Made by a program: the position numbers and the translations under genes | Assembly: GCA_947462335.1 (NCBI GenBank) | Contig: OX381707.1 | Coordinates: 83,910,610-83,974,609, forward strand | DNA from: Harmothoe impar | Lineage: Eukaryota; Annelida; Polychaeta; Phyllodocida; Polynoidae | Length of the DNA: 64,000 nt | Reading direction: 5' to 3' | The notes under the pieces: model-generated | Database searches by the model: none | What the model saw: only the letters and a program-made list of their open reading frames with translations | What the model was told of the DNA's origin: nothing | Shown here: positions 21,331-28,842 of the stretch, one piece after another | How the letters are laid out: every line of letters starts with the position of its first letter | Position numbering within the stretch: position 1 is the stretch's first letter

Positions 21331-22449
21331 TCAGCGCTCAATAGGTCTCAGATGAAGTGTCACGGTCACCTCGCCTCTACCGAATGGGATGGAATGACCG
21401 GATCGGTCTCTTAAATAGATGCCGACCTCGGTAAACCTCTTGGATTTCAAGGGGAAATAATCCAAATGGGGAAAACTGATAGCTTGCACGCCACCTCGAC
21501 GCTTTCCGCCTCTGTCCACCGCCACGCAGCGCAACAGCGGCACTTGCATGTCGCCCACACGTCTCTCCTGGATCATGTCGGTGTATATGTACACAGAGTG
21601 CACGTCCCCGTAAACATCCATCGAGTAGGCGCCGGTAGTCGGCGACGCGAAACACGTCTTCTCTCCGAAGCCTAGAACGCATGCGAGATGCTGACTCAGC
21701 AGGACAGCACAGTGTCTCGGCGGTTTGATGGTGACGCGTTTCGTCTTGGCGTCGTACGATAAGATCCGCATCGGTTTGAGCAAGAAGCTGTCGCCCTCTA
21801 GTCTGTCATCTCGCAACGTCTCACTCAAGCGCTCGATTAGGGTGTGGTTGCTTCCGGTGAAAATAGGAGGTATCTCGAATATGTTTGGCATGAAACTGCG
21901 CACTCCCATGTCCTTCTCCATCTTTTCGATCATCTGTCTTGCTTGATGGCTGATCGTCTTCTTCTTCACCGCCGGGGACAAGAACTGCTTGTATACGGCA
22001 TTCGTCTGTCTCAAGTCGACCTCTCTCTTGAACCTTTTTGTTTCCGGTTTCAATTGCTGCTCTTCCGACGTGTCTGATATCTCTTCCACCGTTACATAGC
22101 TCGCTTCCTTCCAGTTCAGCGGGAATTTTGAGCTGAACGTTAGCTTGCTCAGACCGTTCGCGTTTTTCATTCTCTTCCAGTCTACCTGTGGTTTTTTTCC
22201 TTCGGAGAAATTAGTTTCTTTTAAAACCTGGATCGCCTCCTCTAGCGAACCTTTGGTGCGCAGAGGAACAACGATGATCAAGTCGTCGTCGTGCACGTTA
22301 GTCCATTCTGTAGGGAGGATGATCTCAGTCAGAGCCGCTTCGTACGCTTCGGGCAGAAGGAGCGGCGAGTCGAAGTGAGTTCGGAAAGACGTCAAGCTGT
22401 TGTCAGGATAATACTCCATAGAGCTGTTGCTAGGTAGAGTGATGTTCAT
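21331..22449 (-). CDS. Minor capsid / penton-like protein (Polinton PX)
   Basis: A 372-residue product starting MNITLPSNSSMEYYPDNSLT, with SFRTHFDSPLLLPEAYEAAL and EIILPTEW after it. This N-terminal signature is typical of the Polinton penton-like minor capsid protein. The C-terminal third (SYDAKTKRVTIKPPRHCAVL onward, ending GRGEVTVTLHLRPIER) reads as beta strands, consistent with a single jelly roll. It lies between integrase (4-nt gap upstream) and the core-like protein, in the usual capsid module. The ATG sits after an A-rich leader (ACAAAATG). Expected at the five-fold vertices of the particle. No disruption. Confidence 0.82.
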   Translation of the reverse strand: MNITLPSNSSMEYYPDNSLTSFRTHFDSPLLLPEAYEAALTEIILPTEWTNVHDDDLIIVVPLRTKGSLEEAIQVLKETNFSEGKKPQVDWKRMKNANGLSKLTFSSKFPLNWKEASYVTVEEISDTSEEQQLKPETKRFKREVDLRQTNAVYKQFLSPAVKKKTISHQARQMIEKMEKDMGVRSFMPNIFEIPPIFTGSNHTLIERLSETLRDDRLEGDSFLLKPMRILSYDAKTKRVTIKPPRHCAVLLSQHLACVLGFGEKTCFASPTTGAYSMDVYGDVHSVYIYTDMIQERRVGDMQVPLLRCVAVDRGGKRRGGVQAISFPHLDYFPLKSKRFTEVGIYLRDRSGHSIPFGRGEVTVTLHLRPIER

Positions 22450-22453
22450 TTTG

Positions 22454-23590
22454 TTACGTTATTTTTTTGACGGGGATCCACTCGTTGAACTTGTCGTCGT
22501 AACCTAACCAACGTACGAAAGCTAACTCTTTACCGTCGACGGTCTTGCGGCGCAACACCTCGTCTATCAGGTAGTTCTTGTCGTAACGACTCTTGTACAC
22601 CTTCTGAACCTCTTCCGGGTAGAAGACGCCTTTTATCTCCTCGCCCTTGTCGTCTTTCAGCTCGAACCCTCTGCTTCCCAACGTGTTAGCAACGTCCACC
22701 ACTTCCTCGCGCCAGTTTCCCTCGTACCCTTTGTCGAAGGCGCCTTTGGTTCTCAACATCCTCACTCTGTCACCCGGAGCGATGACGTCGACGGCGGACG
22801 TCTTTGTTTTTTTCTTCTTTTTCCATATTTCGTCGATTTGTTTGTTAGTTGGGAGATCTTGTCGGTAGAAAACTGTTTCGCTGTTTTCCGAGCTGACTTG
22901 AGCCGGCGCCATTTTCAACGTCTTGTGGTGAGTGCGATTGTAAGAAGACACTACATGGTGCAGCACGTCTACGTAGCGATACGTGCGCTTGTGTGTGAAA
23001 TAACGCCACAGCTTCTCCTTCAGACTGCGGTTCAAGCGCTCCACTAGACTAGCTTTGATGTCGTCGTTCTCGCCAGTGAAGAACTCTATGCCCTCGCTCT
23101 TCAAGTGATCTTGAAAGATCTTGTTCAAAAACTCTTTCCCCTTGTCTGTCTGAACAGTGCGCGGTCGTCTCTCGCCAGGGCCTGTCATCTCTCGGAAGGC
23201 CTCGGTGACATCAGCGCCGCTCTTGGATTTAATGGGAACGGCCCACGCGTACCTAGAGAAAACGTCGATCGCCGTCACCACGTACCGGAAGCGGTCGTTG
23301 TGAGACGCCAAAGCTTGCATGTCCATCAGATCTATCTGCCACTGCTGATCGATTGCGCCGGTTATAGTCTTGTTCCTTGCGAATTTTCTCCGAATGGGTT
23401 TATGTTTAGTGTAGGCGTCCAGCGACACTAAAGCATCTCGGATGACGGCCGGGTTCAGGTGGCGAAAATGCTGTTTCTGGAGTTTAGTCACGCTAGTGAA
23501 ACTGGAGGGCGCTTTGACGTCGGTATATCTAGCTACTACGCGCTTCTTTTCTTTTTCCTTCTTGGTCAGTCTCTTCACTGGTTTGCCCAT
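22454..23590 (-). CDS. INT: Polinton integrase (retroviral-type, with chromodomain)
   Basis: A 378-residue integrase. The RNase H-like core carries the acidic triad Asp87 (WQIDLMD), Asp149 (QTDKGKEF) and Glu184 (SLVERLNRSLK), with 34 residues between the last two, close to the D,D-35-E pattern. The N terminus is Lys-rich and shows no clear HHCC zinc finger. An SH3-like segment (PGDRVRMLR) follows at about 272. The C terminus is a chromodomain-like fold (YLIDEVLRR...FVRWLGYDD...NEWIPV) with aromatic residues Tyr340, Trp361 and Trp371 that could read histone marks. The start overlaps the 3' end of the 401-aa gene by 16 nt. The enzyme explains the 6-bp duplication at the element's ends. Confidence 0.95.
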   Translation of the reverse strand: MGKPVKRLTKKEKEKKRVVARYTDVKAPSSFTSVTKLQKQHFRHLNPAVIRDALVSLDAYTKHKPIRRKFARNKTITGAIDQQWQIDLMDMQALASHNDRFRYVVTAIDVFSRYAWAVPIKSKSGADVTEAFREMTGPGERRPRTVQTDKGKEFLNKIFQDHLKSEGIEFFTGENDDIKASLVERLNRSLKEKLWRYFTHKRTYRYVDVLHHVVSSYNRTHHKTLKMAPAQVSSENSETVFYRQDLPTNKQIDEIWKKKKKTKTSAVDVIAPGDRVRMLRTKGAFDKGYEGNWREEVVDVANTLGSRGFELKDDKGEEIKGVFYPEEVQKVYKSRYDKNYLIDEVLRRKTVDGKELAFVRWLGYDDKFNEWIPVKKIT

Positions 23591-24780
23591 CGCGGGTCTC
23601 TTGAGGGCGTGAAAGACGAGCTCGCCGCTAGGCGGTTGCGCGCTTTCCTTTTCTTACTACGCGGCGCGCTCCTATAGGAAGTCGGAGTTTGGAAAAGTTC
23701 ACGGTCGTCCTCCTCGTCGTCAGAGGATTGATCGTCCACCACCTGCAGAGAAGAGTCTGCTGCTGCTACTGCTGCTGCTGCTGCTGCTGCTTCTCCTTCT
23801 TCCGATTCAAAGCTCGGTCGTTTCCGACCTCTGTCAGCAAGCCGTGTGTCCAAACTTTGGCCAGGTCCGCTCGCTTTATACAGATGGTTTCCGATCAAGG
23901 CGTCTGTGGTGGGAACCGCTTCGCGCAGCGCTTTCGTGAACGGCGAGTAGCCCGCCGGTCTGGGCGCCGTCTTCCTGAACCTGGCGGCGTCGTTCAGTAA
24001 GTCCACTATGTTGATGCGATGCTCAGGTGGTATTCTCCGACCCGACATCTCGCGCACCGCCCCGTCCTCGTTCCACTTGATCACTCCGGATTTCTCCAAT
24101 TGTTTGTACAGCTCCACGGTCCGGCGGCGACTCCTCTTGGGAACTTGGTTCGCCAACCGCTCGAGTAGGGACGCGCTGGCCTCTTCAGCAGACTGACGGA
24201 GGTGAGCCGGGGGCGAAGAAGAGTAGGACGAAGAGATGTTGCTGTTGTGGGGATTCGCGAGAAAAAATTGCAATCTATTCAACAACCTTCGGTATTTCAA
24301 CATTTTCTCGCGCGATTCCAAAGTGGGGTCGTTCAACACTAAATCCAAGTCCCTGTAGATAAACTGTAGCACCTGGTGCAAGGCCGCGTCGGGATGAAGG
24401 GACTGCTCTGCCTGCTTGTGGTAATAGGCCATGTCGGCGGGTAGGCGGGCGGCGGTGGCAGGAGCGGAACTCTCGTTCTTTTCAGTGCGCTCATCAGGAA
24501 GAGGAGGAAGGTTTGGAGCAGTAGAAGTACTAGCAGCAGCGACTGCAGTAGTAGCAGCGCTAGTAGTAGCAGCAGCAGCGGGCACATGATGAAGTAGACC
24601 TGCTCGTGATGATTTGTAGAGCGTCTCAGGATCCACGAGCGCTAAACGTTTGTAGTGTTGTTGCTGCTCTGAGTCCGTCATGGGGACGCCGGTGGCAATG
24701 ACGCTGGTGGTGGCGGTAGTGGTGGTGGTGGTGGTGGTGGTGGTGCTGTCGGCGAGTAGGTGTCGAATGACGTGTCTCAT
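23575..24780 (-). CDS. Conserved Polinton protein of unknown function (401 aa)
   Basis: The protein has a Thr repeat near the N terminus (codons 12-22) and Ala/Ser-rich linkers, then conserved blocks: a YKRLALVDPETLY segment, LHPDAALHQVLQFIYRDLDL, VIKWNEDGAVREMSGRRIPP and INIVDLLNDAARFRK with YSPFTKALREAVP after it. The pattern (short LVDP motif, helical middle, then NIVDLxND) recurs in Polinton proteins next to integrase and ATPase, which supports a virion or DNA-associated role, but the activity is unknown. Its ATG overlaps the previous gene's stop (ATGA). A second Met at 24679-24681, past the Thr run, may be the true start. Confidence 0.75.
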   Translation of the reverse strand: MRHVIRHLLADSTTTTTTTTTTATTSVIATGVPMTDSEQQQHYKRLALVDPETLYKSSRAGLLHHVPAAAATTSAATTAVAAASTSTAPNLPPLPDERTEKNESSAPATAARLPADMAYYHKQAEQSLHPDAALHQVLQFIYRDLDLVLNDPTLESREKMLKYRRLLNRLQFFLANPHNSNISSSYSSSPPAHLRQSAEEASASLLERLANQVPKRSRRRTVELYKQLEKSGVIKWNEDGAVREMSGRRIPPEHRINIVDLLNDAARFRKTAPRPAGYSPFTKALREAVPTTDALIGNHLYKASGPGQSLDTRLADRGRKRPSFESEEGEAAAAAAAVAAADSSLQVVDDQSSDDEEDDRELFQTPTSYRSAPRSKKRKARNRLAASSSFTPSRDPRWANQ

Positions 24781-25109
24781 ATACGGAGAATGCTCTTTAT
24801 AAGCGGTAAGGCCATCCCTATGAGAGCCGGAATGAGGAAACCTCCCTCTTGTACCAAGACGCGTCTCTTTTTTTTGATGGGCGTAGATTTTTTGCCGACC
24901 TCCCTCAACACGTCAGCCGATTCTCGAAGCTTGTCCAGTTGTTTGTCGCTGAGCGGGATGTTCCCTACCAGTAAATTGTGACAGATCTCACTCAACGCTG
25001 CGATCAGCTCGTCGCTTCCAGAGTCTATTAGATGCGAGCAGTCCTTTGGCGAGCACTTAGCTAAGTGCTTGAGAGTACCAAAGTGTCTTTCGAGTAGATG
25101 AGAAGACAT
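24777..25109 (-). CDS. Small pVI/PC1-like membrane-active protein
   Basis: A 110-residue protein. The N-terminal part is helical (LLERHFGTLKHLAKCSPKDC), with ALSEICHNLLVGNIPLSDKQ and LDKLRESADVLREV in the middle, then a basic KKSTPIKKKRR and a C-terminal hydrophobic GGFLIPALIGMALPLIKSIL. This order (helices, basic patch, GGFL-type hydrophobic tail) is well known in small Polinton proteins next to the ATPase and likened to adenovirus pVI-type lytic proteins. Eight A residues directly precede its ATG. It starts 9 nt after the ATPase stop and overlaps the next gene by 4 nt. Membrane disruption during entry or assembly is inferred. Confidence 0.75.
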   Translation of the reverse strand: MSSHLLERHFGTLKHLAKCSPKDCSHLIDSGSDELIAALSEICHNLLVGNIPLSDKQLDKLRESADVLREVGKKSTPIKKKRRVLVQEGGFLIPALIGMALPLIKSILRI

Positions 25110-25118
25110 TTTTTTTTG

Positions 25119-25838
25119 CTACTGCTTTCTGTTGTTCTTTTTTTTGTCTAGCGGTACGAACACTAGCTGAGAGTGTATGGCCGTCAAAGAGGAGCGTATT
25201 CTCAGATCGTCAGGTGTTGACTGCTTGAAGTCCAGGAGGAGGTATGAGTGAGGTCGCTTGAGTTCATGGGTAAATATACTAGAGAGGGCCGCCGCGTTGG
25301 ACGGAAACACCTGGCGAGACAGACTAGCTATTTGCCCCATGTCGCGCGGGTTCTTGAAAACGATCATGTAGTGAGCGTTCAGACTCATAGTTCGAAAGTC
25401 GGGTGATTTCTGGAAGAGGTTCTGAGTGATGTATATGACGCTCACGTTCCAGTGATGCGAGTATTTAGTAAAGATGTCGGCTACCACTTGCTGATTGGAA
25501 CTGCTCATCAGATCGTCCAATATCAGTAGAGTGTGGGGTCGTACAGCGTCTTCTGCTACTTCCACGTCTCCCGCTATAGACTCTTTGCTAGGAAGACCTT
25601 CTCTGAATTCCACACCGTACCGATTTGCCATTTTTTCAAACAGAGGTTGCCACTCGCCGTAATGGTAAAAAGTCTTTTCCACCGGCGGCGTGACCAAATT
25701 GTTCACGTCGCTCAGAAATTGATCCACCAAGCGCGATTTTCCACAACCCGACGGACCGCTAATGATACAACTAAAGGGTCCTTGTAGTCGAGCGTCGAAA
25801 TGAATTTCTGTGAAGAGTTTGCTTTTACTACTGGACAT
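25119..25838 (-). CDS. FtsK/HerA-type genome packaging ATPase
   Basis: A 239-residue P-loop ATPase. Walker A is GPSGCGKS at residues 28-35. Walker B is TLLILDDL at 103-110 with the acidic pair 108-109. Gln139 in YITQN is in the place of the sensor residue of the A32-like packaging ATPases. Size is normal for the Polinton/virophage family. It is expected to drive element DNA into the capsid. It opens the tightly packed minus-strand block; its ATG is preceded by eight A residues, the same leader as the next gene. No missing motif. Confidence 0.92.
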   Translation of the reverse strand: MSSSKSKLFTEIHFDARLQGPFSCIISGPSGCGKSRLVDQFLSDVNNLVTPPVEKTFYHYGEWQPLFEKMANRYGVEFREGLPSKESIAGDVEVAEDAVRPHTLLILDDLMSSSNQQVVADIFTKYSHHWNVSVIYITQNLFQKSPDFRTMSLNAHYMIVFKNPRDMGQIASLSRQVFPSNAAALSSIFTHELKRPHSYLLLDFKQSTPDDLRIRSSLTAIHSQLVFVPLDKKKNNRKQ

Positions 25839-26040
25839 TTTTTTTTGTTTTTTTTTCAGGACGCGTCAGAGAGCGGTTGTGTGTCTGACTGTCTGCTGTG
25901 TTTCTCACTCGAACGGTCGGTGGTGAATGGTTGTGGAGAAAAGTCCGCCGACCTTTTTATTGATTCCGGCCGGTGTCACAGTAGCGGCGGCAGAAGTGAC
26001 TTTTTTTTGCGATAAAATTCTATTTTCACTCAATAGTCAT

Positions 26041-26083
26041 AAATGTTTGTATCAGACTCCAGAGGAGTCTGATACAAATATTT
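26041..26083. terminator. Intergenic hairpin, possible transcript-end signal
   Basis: Perfect 15-bp stem TTTGTATCAGACTCC/GGAGTCTGATACAAA with a 3-nt loop, extendable to about 20 bp with one wobble pair, between the 230-aa frame and the ATPase. It stands about 100 nt downstream of the 230-aa stop on the minus strand. Some giant viruses and virophages use such palindromes as 3'-end signals; this role is inferred. Confidence 0.5.
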
Positions 26084-26096
26084 ATTTTTTTTTAAA

Positions 26097-26180
26097 AAAA
26101 GAAGAAGAGGAGGAGGAGGAGGAGGAGGAGGAGGAGGAGGAGGAGGAGATTAGTTTTTTTTTTTTTTTTTTTTTTTTTTG
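26097..26180. repeat. (GAG)n run followed by poly-T
   Basis: About 16 GAG/GAA triplets at 26099-26150, then a run of more than 20 T. Frames through it are low-complexity. Confidence 0.9.
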
Positions 26181-26185
26181 ATCAT

Positions 26186-26878
26186 TTAGGCAAAGCTCGT
26201 CGCTTTGCCGTTTTTTTTTCTATTTCTGTGTTGTGACACGATCGTCTCGAAAAAGCAATAAGGCGTGTGAGCGCGGCGGTGACAAATACATATTGGAGCG
26301 TATGGTTTAAAATAGTGCGTCCCTATCTTCTTCAATTCGGCTGCGTTGCAATATGCGGGATAACAAGTGACGACGTCGAAACGTTTAGAGACCGTGTTCA
26401 CGTCGGCCACAACGCGCGCCCACCGAGTGGGAGCTGCAGTCGCTCCCAAGAAACCGATCGGCTTGTCGAATCGTTTCATAGCACTTATTCTCACTTTATA
26501 AGAGGAGGCAGGGTGAGGAGAGTAGCGGCGCTCTTTCTTTTCATGAAACGCCCAACGAGTGGGGGCGCTGAGAGCAGCTGTTATGCAATAGTAGAGTAAA
26601 TGCTGTTCTGAGAAGACGGCTCTCGGCCATGTCGCTACGTTTTCCTTTTCCGCTCTTGTATAACGACGATGGCGCTCAGCTTTGCATTTCTCGAGAATTC
26701 GGTACGCCTCAAGAGAAGCGTGAACCTCAACTACGTGACGCTCTCTCCTTTGAGATAAAAAAATAGCCGGGCAGTTGAGGAGAGCGCTTTGTTCGCGCGA
26801 CCGTCTTTTAGAAACTCGCGCCCTCTGCAGCGCCATATTTCTTTCCTCCGAAACAAAAAAGCCTGAGTGAAAATACAA
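26186..26878 (-). CDS. Orphan 230-aa Polinton ORF
   Basis: An open frame of 230 codons with no family I recognise. A second Met at codon 15 (26834-26836) gives MALQRARVSKRRSREQSALL as N terminus and may be the true start. The product is basic, with Cys and His near the C terminus (VTCYPAYCN, PICICHRRAHTPYCF) that could bind a metal. The short motif APTRWA occurs twice, about 45 residues apart. Position upstream of the ATPase on the same strand makes it the first minus-strand gene. There is no polymerase, helicase or primase motif. It could be a regulator or replication accessory protein; that is only a guess. Confidence 0.55.
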   Translation of the reverse strand: MYFHSGFFVSEERNMALQRARVSKRRSREQSALLNCPAIFLSQRRERHVVEVHASLEAYRILEKCKAERHRRYTRAEKENVATWPRAVFSEQHLLYYCITAALSAPTRWAFHEKKERRYSPHPASSYKVRISAMKRFDKPIGFLGATAAPTRWARVVADVNTVSKRFDVVTCYPAYCNAAELKKIGTHYFKPYAPICICHRRAHTPYCFFETIVSQHRNRKKNGKATSFA

Positions 26879-27566
26879 ATTTAAGAAAACAAAAAGCTCA
26901 AAGAAAAAAAATAAGCAATAAGCAGACTCAGCTCGAAATTCCCTGCTGGCGTGATGGCGGTGACTGCAGGCGGTGGCGGCGGTCGGCTGGCCGGCGGTGG
27001 CGGTGTCGGCGGCGATGGTAGAAGGGTGTGTGGAAAGAGAGACGCATCTCAGTCTTTTATAGGAGCGGCGAGTCTGACATTTTCAGCTGTCGCATGCTGA
27101 CCTGCTGCTAGCATAAGAGAAACAAAAGCCCTAATCACACTTTTCAGCTGGATCCTTCCACCCCGCCAGACATGGATCCCAGATGGGAAGGCGGTTTAAA
27201 ATTAAATCCGTGTACCGACTGTCATACAATAGGGTAATTAGTTGAACGCGTGTTACCTGTATAAAGGATTAACGGGTCATGGGCTCAGCGTGTGTATAGA
27301 AAAACAACTACAGGTAGCGTGAACAAAGCGACCCCCTCCCTTTCTGTCACTCTGTCTGTGACTAGAGGGTGCGCGTGTGGTAAGCGGCTTATATCTAAAG
27401 AAAAAAACAAATCACCCTCGCCTGTCATCAGCAGACAGCCGGCTGGCGGCTGGAAAATGCGATTAGAGGGATGATGAGCCACGTAGTAAGCGACTTAAGG
27501 CTGATGTAAAGACCTGCCGTGAAGGGGCAGCTGGCCGGTGGCTTGAAAAAAGGCGGGGCGTAAGGG
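26879..27566. other. Polinton region between the divergent genes
   Basis: GGCGGTGGC-type triplet repeats at 26950-27020 and a plus-strand TATAAAGG at 27260-27267. Two mutually overlapping 60-65 codon frames (27285-27482) have no recognisable features. Probably a regulatory zone for both directions. Confidence 0.4.
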
Positions 27567-27574
27567 TATATAAG
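27567..27574 (+). promoter_or_regulatory. TATA box of the Ala-rich gene
   Basis: TATATAAG on the plus strand. A start site about 30 nt downstream would fall after the ATG at 27579, so the next in-frame ATG at 27693 becomes the first codon. Confidence 0.5.
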
Positions 27575-27614
27575 GGGAGTGAAACCACATTCAGCATCGT
27601 CATCATCGTTCACG

Positions 27615-27662
<48 letters not shown>

Positions 27663-27692
27663 GCACCGCGCCTCAATTTGCAGATCCTCGTG

Positions 27693-28328
27693 ATGGAAAG
27701 TTGCTACCGTGACATGAAGCGGAATGACGAAGCGGCGCGCGAATGTGAAGCTGATGCTGTAGCCTCTGCTACTGCTGCTGCTAGTGCTGCTCAGCGTGCT
27801 ACTGCTGCATTTACTGCGGCTGTTAGTGACGCGGGTCGTGATGACGTTGTTGTTGTTGCCGCTGCGGCTGTGACTGCTGCTGTTGCTGCCGCCGATGCAG
27901 CTACTCATGCCACCGATGCCGACGCTGCTGCTGCTGATGCTGTTGCGGCTGCCGATGACGCCGCTGATAACGCTACTAGTGCCCGCTCTGCCGCCCTTGC
28001 TACTGTCGCTGCTGCTGTTGTTGCTAATGCTCACGCTACTGCTGCTGCCGCTGCTGCTACTGCTGCTACCGCTGCTGCCGAGGCTGCTGCCGCTGCTGCC
28101 GATGCTGCTGCCGATGCTGCCGATGCTGCTGCCGATGCTGATGTTAGCAGTCGCGTCGACAAAGAATCGTCATTTGTCACTCTTAAAGCCGCTCCAGTGG
28201 AACGCGCGACGGGTAGTAGGGCTACCAACGCGACGGCCGGATGGTGCAAATGGTGTCGTCGCTTCTGCTCGTGCGCTTGCTTTTCTTCCGGTCCTACCTG
28301 CTGCTGCTACGGTATGATAGTGTTATAG
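27693..28328 (+). CDS. Ala-rich protein with Cys-rich tail (unknown)
   Basis: The only substantial plus-strand gene of the element, 211 codons from this ATG. An upstream in-frame ATG at 27579 exists but lies only a few bases after the TATA box. The start is polar (MESCYRDMKRNDEAARECEA). A long stretch of Ala, Asp and Thr encoded mostly by GCN repeats follows and would be strongly helical. The last 30 residues are Cys-rich (WCKWCRRFCSCACFSS, then CCCYGMIVL). No family recognised. The GCN run also leaves other frames open, so the coding call rests on the promoter, the non-repetitive ends and the position. Confidence 0.45.
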   Translation: MESCYRDMKRNDEAARECEADAVASATAAASAAQRATAAFTAAVSDAGRDDVVVVAAAAVTAAVAAADAATHATDADAAAADAVAAADDAADNATSARSAALATVAAAVVANAHATAAAAAATAATAAAEAAAAAADAAADAADAAADADVSSRVDKESSFVTLKAAPVERATGSRATNATAGWCKWCRRFCSCACFSSGPTCCCYGMIVL

Positions 28329-28444
28329 TGTTTGAATGAGAACGCGCGTAGTTACACATAGACGCTGTTACAGATGTGCTTTTTTATTCGAAAATATAAT
28401 TTTAACATAAGATGGAACTTGTTGTGTTTTTTTCTATATATACG

Positions 28445-28836
28445 TTGTTTGTTTACAAACAGGCACGTGTCACGTGGTGTTGTTTACAAACAAGAGAGCC
28501 ACGTGGTGTTGTTTACAAACAAACCCTAAGTAGGTCACGTTACCCTAGTTACCAGAATGCCGGCTTCTGATTGGCTGAGCCTAAGTAGGTCACGTGACGT
28601 AAGTAGGTCACGTTACCATAGTTACCAGAATGCCAGCCTCTCATTGGCTGAGAGCTTCTAAGTAGGTCAGTAGGTCACCCAGAATGCTGGCTTCTGATTG
28701 GCTGAGAGCCCTAAGTAGGTCACGTTACCATGGCAACGGGTCACGTGACCAAATGGAGGCCTCTGATTGGCTGCATGTCGATTGAGTAATAAACAGTACT
28801 TAACTATAGTCCCGTTCCGATACATACTATACTACT
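28445..28836 (-). repeat. Polinton right terminal inverted repeat
   Basis: Reverse complement of 18326-18717, with about five mismatches by eye, ending ACTATACTACT. One RFX-like and one CCAAT box are altered relative to the left copy. Confidence 0.93.
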
Positions 28837-28842
28837 CATGAC
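28837..28842. repeat. Polinton target-site duplication, right
   Basis: CATGAC, identical to 18320-18325. Joining the flanks gives a unit that aligns with the uninterrupted relative at about 16730-16790 (...AGACACTTTAAACAAACT...AATAGAGAAGTATGG). Confidence 0.9.

Larger units (their letters stand above)
18326..28836. mobile_element. Polinton/Maverick (adintovirus-like), complete but without PolB
   Basis: 10,511 bp, bounded by 392-bp TIRs and a 6-bp direct duplication, which is the signature of Polinton integration. It carries integrase, packaging ATPase, adenain-like protease, major and minor capsid proteins and small virion proteins. All are open and nearly all are on the minus strand. Polintons and adintoviruses usually span about 15-20 kb and encode a protein-primed DNA polymerase of over 1,000 residues. 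No such frame, nor any fragment I can recognise, is present. The 26.2-28.3 kb part instead holds an orphan 230-aa frame and an Ala-rich frame. Coding DNA is richer in GC than the flanks. Confidence 0.93.

Noticed and set aside
19873..24587. Open frames opposite or inside the Polinton genes (e.g. 19873-20322, 23105-23431, 23689-24000, 24339-24587)
   Set aside because: They are shadows of the minus-strand genes, whose products match known Polinton families.
27651..28317. Other long frames over the GCN repeat (minus 127 codons, plus 144 codons)
   Set aside because: Triplet repeats keep several frames open; only the frame with a TATA-led start and non-repetitive ends was kept.
26186..28328. Possible PolB remnant in the right part of the Polinton
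   Set aside because: No exonuclease or polymerase motif could be seen in any frame and no frame approaches the needed length.
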